Source: Neonectria sp. B-13
Taxonomy: Eukaryota > Ascomycota > Sordariomycetes > Hypocreales > Nectriaceae
Direction of reading: 5' to 3'
NCBI GenBank assembly: GCA_002682825.1
Contig: NOKP01000042.1
Coordinates: 1-64,000 of the forward strand
Length of the DNA: 64,000 nucleotides
Position 1 is the first letter of the stretch. Every line of letters starts with the position of its first letter. The notes under the pieces are model-generated. The model saw only the letters and a program-made list of their open reading frames with translations. It was not told the origin of the DNA and did not search any database. This document shows positions 56,142 to 64,000 of the stretch, piece by piece. A program made the position numbers and the translations under genes.

Positions 56142-59100
56142 ATGACGCCCGAGAGCGTCCGCGCGCCCGCTGGTCTTTCAGAGATGCCAAGCGACCTAGA
56201 TCTCCTGGCCGGATTATGGCAGGAGGCCCCTTTCGCCAGACTCCCCCCCGACGCGCCTCCCGAACTCGATGCCTATATCCAGGACATCGAAAGCCCAAGC
56301 CGGGTCTATGCCATCCATCGAGCCAGTCGCCGACACGATTTTCAGCTCCTGGTAGAGAAGTATGTGCTAGAAATCTTCTTGCAATGACTCGAGCGCTGAA
56401 CTCATGATCCTAGGTACATTGCCCAACTGCGAACAGGCTGCGGTCAGCCCAATTGTACGACCCCAACATGCTTCACTTTCCGAAAACGCTTGGCGGGTAG
56501 AGCACCCCTTCGACGATACAATACCACCAGCGCCAGGACTTTAGCAGTGTATCTTGCTAGCCAGGATAACCCCGAGGATGGATTATGCCCCGACCTTCGC
56601 AAATCAAAGGAACCGCCGGCCGCGCTTAACAACCTGATCTTCTCCGCTCGACCATCTTCACCATCTCACGTGGACTTAAAAAAGGCAACTTTCAAGACAT
56701 CCCCGGCCCGCCGAAGGGACAACGCCACCGTAGACCAACGGCAACGGCAGTCCCCACACCAGAGAACAGGGCAACCCGCCTCAGACCCTCCGATAAGTTC
56801 GACCACAAGAGTTTCCGGTCGCGATACTCAAAAATCAGTAACCCTTCGCGATGACCCCCCGGACTCCTACATTCGCGTTGTTGAGGGCCCTACTAGCAAG
56901 GACCATCGCTCCTTTGCCGCCAATCTTTTCGGCACTGTAGCCTTCAAGATGCTTGAGTGGCTGACACCTCGAGGTATTGAAGCCATGTCACAACAAATGT
57001 CGGGACTTCATAGCAATGGCCCACCGGGGTTAGCATCACAGTCTGATCTCGGCGAGGGATTGTCGACCAATCCAAGCCGCCCTCAACCTACCTTGGAATC
57101 TCGAGCGCAACACGGCTCCCAGGCGAGTACTTGGGAGGCCGACGCTAGGGTGAAGAGAGCACAAGGCCACGCTGAAGGCTCCGCGGAAGAACACGCACAA
57201 TCTGAGACGTCCAATGCCAATAGAGCAAAGCCTCGACGTTGCTCCATACCAAAGACACGAACACCCTCCACTTCAAAACCAAGGAGGACGACTGCCCTGG
57301 AACCCTTTCCGCCTTCCGCAGGTTCGGACGATGCAAAGACGGCTATCTTGTCTCCCCGCTTCAATGGGTTTCATGAGAAGCCTACCCGACCGAAACCAAG
57401 CGCTACAGTGACTGGACGAGGGATCCCTGAGATCCCAACTAAGCCCGCGTTTTTCGAGAATGTCCCGTCGCTAGCCCCGCAGCCCATTCAAAAGCTAAAG
57501 CTAGTTCCAACCCCATCGGAGGACAATTGCGAAAGAGATTTTCCAGATAAACCAGCAGCAATACAACCGAGACAGGCACCTGTTGTGTCACACCTCCCAG
57601 ACGGGCCAGGGAAGGAAAAGACTGACATCCCAGCCTCCTGGCTACACAATGCGCTGCCGCAGGCGCTTTCGCGACTTGACGTGGAAACCGTGGATTTCAT
57701 ATGCAACGTGCTCCAAGAAGATGGCACATATGAGGATCAACTAGTCGTTTCCCGCGATTTAGGAGACTCTTGTCCCAAACCTCTGAATCCATCAACACGT
57801 CTTGCAAGACGCACTTCGAACGTCACCAAATCCCCTAAGAAGGAGTGGAAGGAGTTCAACCAACAGACGATATTCAACGTGCTAGGAAATCCGCAAGCCA
57901 CGATCCAGTCATTTTCGCGCGATGGCAAGCCATTTGATTCCCAAACGCTCTGGTATTGTCTGCATCGCCTGAGCCGTGTGATGCCAAGCTTGGTGTTTCA
58001 TAGCCTGTGGATTGCTGCGGGAAGTCTCTTTGTGCCGCCACCCAATCTGCAGACATCGCGGTCGGCGAAGACAAAGTCGAAGGGCACTCATCAACCCCAG
58101 ACTAGGCTCTCCGACGCCGAGGCAGGTCACTTGATGTCAATATGCATGCATGCATTAGTTGCTGCGGCGCCGATCGTACCAGATTCGAGGACCCTGTACG
58201 AGATGTCGCGCATTCGTTCTAATGGGCTGACCCTAGCTGGCGGTAGCGCTGTTGCCAGACAACCAGCCTCCCGCTGTCTTGACTATGATGATGCCTTCTC
58301 GAACGAGGTTGCTATCCGATTAGCGCGGAGACTATTCTGCGCTATTACCGCTCGACGCTGTTTCGCGGAGATGGCCGGCCGTAGTGCTAGTACCCAAGAT
58401 CGTGATTCGGGTTTGGATGTGCTGAAGCCATTGGTGTACCAACTCGACTTTCTGAGTGCTGGTTCCGCCCCAGTCCTCGAGTTTGCGCAACCCGAGCGTC
58501 TTCTGCATGAAACTCGGGTTCCTACTGTGCTCTTGGACTGGGCTCGTACTGTCCTCCTGAACGAATGGGATGGCCGCCCCGATTTCTCAATGGACGGCCC
58601 ATTTGGCGGGGCGTTGTCATTTATCGAGACAATGTGTAAGTTTGCGCTTCCTGCCTAGATTTATTGATGACTCGAAATACTAATCAAAGTGATCAGACGA
58701 GAACAGAAACCTATTGCTCTTGGGGGATATCCAGTTTCGGGTGGATTATTTGTCGGACCGTCTCGACTCTATTGAGATGCCCGTTGACTGGCTGTCGTTT
58801 ACATCTTCGCGATGGACGCGGCACATCCTGGACTATCCTTACATATTCAGCTCGGAAACTTTAGTTTCCTTCTTCCGATCCATTAATTTCGCAAGAATGA
58901 GCCGGATGTTTGAAGAGTCAAGCTCACTCAAGACACGAATGAGCGCCATTGTGGACCCTGGGAGTCTCATCACGAATCCCCATCACAAGATGGTGCTACA
59001 AGATTTACTGCAAACAGCATCTTCCAAGTACTTGATCCTTGAGATTAGCCGAGAACATGTTGTTCGAGACGCCTTTGATCAACTTTGGAGGCGTGAGGAG

Positions 59101-60171
59101 CGAGAGCTTCTACGTCCGCTGAAGGTTCACTTGGGCGAGGATGGCGGGGAGGAAGGGTTCGACTCGGGTGGTGTTCAGCAAGAATTCTTCCGACTTGCCA
59201 TCGCCGAGTGCCTGAACCCTACATACGGGGCTTTCACAATGGATGAGAGGACCCGGATGGTCTGGTTTGCCCCTGGCTCTCTGACCGAAGAGTGGAAGTT
59301 CGAACTTGTTGGGCTTATGATGTCTCTTGCCCTCTACAATGGGCTGACGCTCCCAATCACATTTCCGAAGGCTCTGTACAGAAAGCTGCTCGGGAAGCCT
59401 GTCGAGGAGCTCCACCATATCGCTGACGGTTGGCCAGAGTTGGCAAGTGGCCTTACAACGCTGCTGGAGTGGGATGAGCAAGATGGGCTTGTTGAGGACA
59501 TTTTCGCCCGAACATACGAGTTCTCAGTATCTGCTTTCGGCACTAACGTCACACGAGAAATGAACGACGACCGCACGACATGGCCAAAGGCAGCCGCGAC
59601 CTCGGAAGACGTAGCGCCTCCCAACGCAGCGAATCCGGATGATGCGCCGATGGTTACGAATGACAATCGAGACGCATATGTCAACGACTACGTTTGCTAT
59701 CTTACGGATATCTCCATCCGCCCCCAATATCTAGCATTCGAGCGAGGGTTTCATGCCTGTCTAGACAAGAAGTCACTGTCGCTGCTTAGCCCTCCCACCC
59801 TGCAGTCACTTGTCGAAGGTGTCCAAGACATCGACATCTCAGAACTCCGGAGATATGCACGATACGTCGGGTGGGATGCTTCTCATCATACAATTAGGGA
59901 CTTTTGGTCGATTGTGAAGAGATATGACGACAGAATGAAGCGCAAATTGCTGGAATTTGTGACGTCTTCAGACAGGGTGCCAGTCGGAGGCATGAAGAAC
60001 CTCCAATTCGTCATCCAAAAGAATGGAGAGGAGGAAGGAGATTCAGGTCACTTACCTACCGCGTACACCTGCTACGGGACGTTGTTGTTGCCTGAATATA
60101 GAGACAAAGAGGTGCTCAGAGAACGGCTAGGAATGGCACTGGAAAATGCACAGGGGTTTGGCTTTGCTTGA
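56142..60171 (+). CDS. HECT-type E3 ubiquitin ligase with AZUL domain (UBE3A-like)
   Basis: Three exons (56142-56359, 56414-58635, 58697-60171) give 1,304 residues. Residues 74-130 form an AZUL-type zinc domain (YIAQLRTGCGQPNCTTPTC, later DGLCP), as in UBE3A. A long low-complexity, Ser/Pro-rich linker follows. The HECT domain starts near ILEISREHVVRDAFDQL and includes GVQQEFFRLAIAE. It ends with LPTAYTCYGTLLLPEY, where Cys1272 is the thioester residue. A Ser/Pro/Asp insertion (ATSEDVAPPNAANPDDAP) sits inside the HECT N-lobe. The ligase transfers ubiquitin to unknown targets. Both introns are canonical and keep frame; reading them through would falsely split the gene into three. Confidence 0.9.
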
Positions 60172-60586
60172 TTGGGTAGATGCTAGAAGCATCCGGGTGG
60201 CTTTGGAGCTATTAATGAATAACCTGGGATAGGGAACTTATGTGCAGGAGCTGCATTTGACATCAAGACGCACTAGTCGGTTACAACCAGGAGTAAGAAG
60301 TCACAGGCGTTATTAGCGTAGTTTGGGAACGGATCAATCGCAACCTTCTTTGGGACAATGCGTCCTCAAAGCCGAGGACGAGACAAACTTTGTTTTCTCT
60401 ACCATGCAGAAAGCGATGCTCCTAGATAACTAACTGCGTTGACTCGTGACATGAGACAAGGGATTAGGCCGACACAGGCCATTGGGGAATGAGATCAGGT
60501 GAAGCATAACGACGAGCGATCTAAAAGGGTTGAAGTTGTGTAATTGATCTCAGTCCTTCGAGAGAGTCTTGTAAGCCAGCCCTGGG
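60172..60586. other. convergent intergenic region
   Basis: It holds the 3' flanks of the HECT and ALKBH1-like genes. No other feature is seen. Confidence 0.5.
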
Positions 60587-61671
60587 CTAATCTCTCATTT
60601 GTCGAACGTTGAGGTTTATTCGTTTGCTTTTCATCCAGCCGCGCCACTCGGAATACTTGCCGTCGTCCCTCGAAGGCCAGTCCTCTAGATGCGCGGGACA
60701 AGTTCCCTTGAGAACCTTGGGCACGCCGTGCCACGCGTATCGAGATTCCTTCGTCATGTAAATGGCATCGCCGGACCGCAGCCTCAGCAGCAGATATTGC
60801 TTAGTGTCGGCGGCCTCGCTCTGACCCATGTCGTTTGGGGCGATCATGAAGAGGCCATCGCACCCAAAGCTCAGGCTGACGAGTCCCTTGTCGGTCTCCT
60901 CGCTGACATCGCGATGCATCATCATCGTGTCCCCCGGAGTGTAGAAGTTTAGAATGGCTGCCTGAGCTAGGGTCTTGGGGAACAGCCCTTCAAGGAAGTT
61001 GGAGATGTCTGGGGGGAACCGAACAGGCTCCTCGTCTGGGTACACGCGGTTTGTCCAGTCGTACTGGCCACCGAAGGTCACCCAGTGAAGACGTTTCTGC
61101 ATGACTTGCTTAATGGACAGGGGCTTGTGGACGGTAGAGTCCCTTGGGGTGAAGGATGGCGGCGAATCTGGGTCGAGGGAGAAAAAGGACTTGTCGCTGT
61201 CGTCTTCGCCCTGTGCCTCTGGGTAAGGCAACTCATAATGGATGTGGAGATTGGTTTGGTGCTTTGGGTTACTTAGATCGCGATGGATCATGCGATCCAG
61301 TAGCTGGCGTTGCACCGGCGGCGGCACCAGCGATGGGAGGATAAGCAAGCCTATATCTCGTCAGCCGAGCCGGCCATGGATGGCATGAGGCAAGACTAAC
61401 CCGGGAGTAAAGGATGGTAGAGAATGGGCACATCGCTCTCGGCGTGTGTGGCACATTCGGGAGCTAAATGGGCGAAGCTTCTTGCAACTTGAGCTTGAGA
61501 CAAGGAACCAGCAGTGAGGAAGCCAGATTTGTGCAGCGGTGCGCGAGGATCGTCGATTTTGGGGTCGCTGACTAGTGTCGAGACATCTTGTCGTGAAAAT
61601 GCCTTCCATTCTGCCCTCATGTGATCCGAGGGTTGCTCATGGGCGTCTAGTTCTGTTAGATTCGTCGTCAT
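60587..61671 (-). CDS. ALKBH1-like Fe(II)/2-oxoglutarate dioxygenase (AlkB family)
   Basis: Two exons (61401-61671 and 60587-61350, intron 50 bp) give 344 residues. Iron ligands are His236 and Asp238 in MMMHRDVS and His298 in YAWHGVPKV; RINLNVRQ (Arg334, Arg340) binds 2-oxoglutarate. AAILNFYTPGD and LVSLSFGCDGLFMI are the AlkB core strands. The HxD-NFY arrangement and insert length match the ALKBH1 group, which demethylates tRNA, DNA or histones depending on organism; substrate here is unknown. It is divergent from the EngB-type GTPase gene, with 435 bp between start codons. Confidence 0.88.
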
Positions 61672-62106
61672 GTTGGCGGCGCTCAGAGCCAGTCCAGTTT
61701 GTGGTGCAAGTCTCTCGGGTGTTCAACGTAGAAGGTTGTCTGACTGGGACAGTTTCAAGCTGACTCCGGAGAAAGAAGTGCTGGAATGGCCTTTCGTAAC
61801 TGGCTCTTCTTTTCCGAATCAGCTAAATGTGAGAACGCCCTTGGTGTTCTTCGTCTTCACACTCAAATCCACTCAATCGTCAATGCTGGCTGTGGTGGTG
61901 GCTCGGTCACGTGGTCCTCCCGGACTAAGTCTTCGTAGGAAATGCAGCTTGGCATGTCTCCCTCTACATACCTTAAACGGCGTCGTTGGATCTTGGACTA
62001 CTTGTAATTTTTGCTTGTTTTCAATTCTTGCTTGAACCTACTTCTAGCGACGAGTTAGATCTCAATCCTCATCAATCCTCACACTCCCCAAACCCCATAG
62101 CGTTGC
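61672..62106. promoter_or_regulatory. bidirectional promoter of the ALKBH1-like and EngB-like genes
   Basis: The gap between the two start codons is 435 bp. It contains a CACGTG E-box at 61,908-61,913. A frame reading into it from 61,670 lacks protein-like composition. Confidence 0.5.
61908..61913. promoter_or_regulatory. CACGTG E-box
   Basis: The palindrome sits as GTCACGTGGTCC near the middle of the divergent promoter. CACGTG is bound by bHLH factors (Cbf1/Pho4/SREBP type) in fungi; a single site of this length can also occur by chance. Confidence 0.35.
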
Positions 62107-63381
62107 ATGGCGATTCCTGCGCGCGTGCTCAAGATGGTACCAATGCGGCTGGTTCCCCTGCGTTTGGCCGTTCCTCCCTCCCACTCAGCTTCCGGCAGAT
62201 GCCATGTCCTATTTTCAACATCAACAGCACTGGGACTTCGTATAAGACCGAGATCACGGCGGCCTCATCGCGAAGTCCCCAATGCTCCAAACAACCCCCC
62301 TGAAGAACCTCATCCAACGATAGCTGTCACGGCTAGAGCTCCGGAGTTGGAAAGCAAACCAGCTACTCCTATCCAACAGACTGGCGCACCTACTCCAGTA
62401 AGACAAATCGATAAGAGCGGCCAGAAGAAACCCGCGACGCAGCTGAAACAACTCAAAGGCACGGCGCTTCGCAAATTGAAACCCTACCAACAATCCCTCT
62501 ATCAGCATGAGTCCATCTGCTACCAAACGGGCGAGACTGTGCCAATGGATATTGGGAAAAAGCATAAACCTCCCTTGGCCGCCGCCGCCAAATTCTTCGA
62601 GGAGAAATGCCGTCTACTGTACTCAGCCGAAGAACTGCACCACCACGCTCAAAACGACCATGTCCCGGAAATCGTGGTCCTTGGCGCCTCCAATGCTGGA
62701 AAGTCGTCGTTTCTGAACGCCCTTGTCGGTAAGTTAAATACGGCAAAGGTCAGCAACCGGCCGGGGAAAACAACGACCATGAATGCCTACGGTGTTGGCC
62801 CTCGCCCTAAGATTGCGCGGGATCTCATCCGCAAAGGCAGCATGCCTCCTAAATACAGCCTGGTCCTCATGGATACCCCCGGATACGGCTACAAGAGTCG
62901 ATCAGACTGGGGCCAGTCAATTCTCAAGTATCTCAGCGAGAGAAAGACGCTCCGCGGCGCCGTCGTCCTGTTACCAGCAGATAAAAAGCTCCAGAACACG
63001 GACAAATGGATGTTAAAGACCCTCGCGCAATCCAACACCCGAACCCTGGTCGTGCTCACCAAAGCCGACAAGAGCGGCGAGGCATGGCCCGCTGTCTGCA
63101 ACACCTTGGCAACAGGCGTGCGGAAAACTCTGTTGAAAGTGGAAAACACGGCCACGAGTAGCTGGCGGGAAGGATCCGATCACGCGGGGGATGTTTATGC
63201 CACCGCTGCAAACATGGGAGCGTCACCTCGGCTGGGAAACGGTGGCGGAATAGGGGGCGTCAGGTTGGCGATCCTAGAAATGGCCGGTTTTGCCCTCGGA
63301 GAGAGGGTCGAGAAGCAGCCCGAGACGAAGGTGTACTCCGGCGCGATTGTTCCCTTTGACGATATTAAGTGGAAGACATGA
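62107..63381 (+). CDS. EngB/YihA-type GTPase, probably mitochondrial (Mrx8-like)
   Basis: An intronless gene of 424 residues. G1 is GASNAGKS (193-200), the switch G2 is RPGKTTTMN (218-226), G3 is DTPGYG (256-261) and G4 is TKAD (318-321), in the arrangement of EngB/YihA ribosome-assembly GTPases. The first 60 residues are rich in Arg, Pro and Ser without acidic residues, like a mitochondrial presequence. EngB is needed for large-subunit assembly in bacteria, and yeast Mrx8 is its mitochondrial relative. An earlier start is excluded because 62,107 is the first ATG in this frame after a stop. Confidence 0.88.
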   Translation: MAIPARVLKMVPMRLVPLRLAVPPSHSASGRCHVLFSTSTALGLRIRPRSRRPHREVPNAPNNPPEEPHPTIAVTARAPELESKPATPIQQTGAPTPVRQIDKSGQKKPATQLKQLKGTALRKLKPYQQSLYQHESICYQTGETVPMDIGKKHKPPLAAAAKFFEEKCRLLYSAEELHHHAQNDHVPEIVVLGASNAGKSSFLNALVGKLNTAKVSNRPGKTTTMNAYGVGPRPKIARDLIRKGSMPPKYSLVLMDTPGYGYKSRSDWGQSILKYLSERKTLRGAVVLLPADKKLQNTDKWMLKTLAQSNTRTLVVLTKADKSGEAWPAVCNTLATGVRKTLLKVENTATSSWREGSDHAGDVYATAANMGASPRLGNGGGIGGVRLAILEMAGFALGERVEKQPETKVYSGAIVPFDDIKWKT

Positions 63382-63659
63382 TGCCAGTTGCGGTCAGAGT
63401 GCATTGTGCCACTCATTCAAAATGCCCTCACGCCTTGAGGAGCTAAGATGAGAATCCACGACTTGGGTCAAATTGCAACAGCATGACGGAGCACAACGAG
63501 GAATGCTATCTCGTTTACCTGGCTCATCCCGCCGGAAGCAAGCCTGGTAACAGAATTTGAGGGAAAACAACGCGCCAGCGCTGTGAGTCGCATTGCAATT
63601 GTCGCGCACAGTGGTATCATTAAAGTATATGCCTATAGCCTCTTACTCTGGGTACCCTC
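63382..63659. other. convergent intergenic region
   Basis: It lies between the EngB-like stop and the stop of the minus-strand gene at the right edge. Nothing else is seen. Confidence 0.5.
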
Positions 63660-64000
63660 TCATTCCTTTTGATTGGCTGTCGACTTGGACGAATGGCCCG
63701 TTCCTGGGCGACTTATAGGGCGGCTGATCGAATGCCTCAGCTTCCTAGTACCTTTGGAATCGAACAGACTTTTCACTCTTCTCAACCTCGCCCACCGCTC
63801 CTTGTCCTTGGCATCTCTTTCCTTCTCGTCGTCCTCGATGTTTTCAGAACCAACACCAGCAACACCCCCGGTTGCAGGAGTCTGCGGCGATGATACGGAC
63901 ACTGCGGTTCCTGGTCTTCGAGGCGTTGATGGGACGGTAGCTGTGCTCTGTGGTTGCGGCCGAGTCGAAGGGCGGCCTTCGTAAACACTTCGCAGATGGG
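63660..64000 (-). CDS. 3' end of an unidentified gene, cut by the window edge
   Basis: The minus-strand frame is open from the right edge to the stop at 63,660, giving about 113 residues. It is rich in Ser, Thr, Pro and Arg (RPSTRPQPQS, TVPSTPRRPGT). A charged helix follows (DDEKERDAKDKERWARLRRVK), then a basic tail (RHSISRPISRPGTG). There is no internal in-frame ATG, consistent with being the C terminus of a longer protein. I do not recognise the family. Confidence 0.6.
   Translation of the reverse strand, partial: HLRSVYEGRPSTRPQPQSTATVPSTPRRPGTAVSVSSPQTPATGGVAGVGSENIEDDEKERDAKDKERWARLRRVKSLFDSKGTRKLRHSISRPISRPGTGHSSKSTANQKE

Noticed and set aside
56142..60171. HECT locus as separate genes
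   Set aside because: Introns at 56,360-56,413 and 58,636-58,696 join the frames exactly and unite AZUL and HECT domains.

Overview
The window comes from the nuclear genome of a filamentous ascomycete (Pezizomycotina). The evidence is short 49-63 bp GT-AG introns, Zn2Cys6 regulators, fungal secreted enzymes, and a large AT-rich block whose changes are mostly C-to-T and G-to-A in a TpA-rich context, the signature of repeat-induced point mutation (RIP). The species cannot be named from the sequence. The left 20 kb looks subtelomeric or heterochromatic, but no telomere repeat is present.

Region 1 (1-20,450) is a transposon graveyard with no intact gene. Its commonest resident is a repeat of about 0.9-1.07 kb without a convincing ORF. 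Complete copies run from CACTGTTGAAAC to ATATCTAAA and are flanked by 11-14 bp direct repeats. Two copies of 109 and 132 bp keep only the ATATCTAAA end but still have target-site duplications. This points to target-primed reverse transcription (a LINE- or SINE-like retroposon). Copies are nested in one another and in hAT-like elements that have CAGGGTTGTG ends and 8 bp duplications. A decayed Ty3/gypsy pol lies on the minus strand (about 4.9-9.6 kb), with its reverse-transcriptase YFDD mutated to YFNN.

Region 2 (20.5-37.3 kb) mixes living and dead genes. An intact MFS transporter of the allantoate-permease type and an intact secreted phospholipase A2 sit among broken genes: two short-chain dehydrogenases, a xylitol dehydrogenase, a P-loop kinase, an MFS sugar transporter, a Zn2Cys6 regulator and a GH3 glycosidase. 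The six between 24.4 and 33.7 kb other than GH3 look like one former sugar/polyol catabolic cluster (enzymes, transporter, regulator) that has decayed by single-base frameshifts, stop codons, deletion and truncation.

Region 3 (38.1-46.2 kb) has intact accessory genes: a secreted heme peroxidase with a long C-terminal extension, a seven-exon Zn2Cys6 regulator closely followed by a phytanoyl-CoA-dioxygenase-like gene, and a cysteine-rich protein with a GPI-like tail.

Region 4 (48.5-64 kb) is conserved housekeeping sequence: a Gfa/CENP-V-type protein, a Cas1-type O-acetyltransferase, Rei1-like ribosome-biogenesis factor, an AZUL-HECT ubiquitin ligase, an ALKBH1-like dioxygenase, an EngB-type GTPase, and the 3' end of an unidentified gene at the right edge. 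The order (repeats, decayed accessory genes, intact accessory genes, core genes) fits a chromosome-end gradient.
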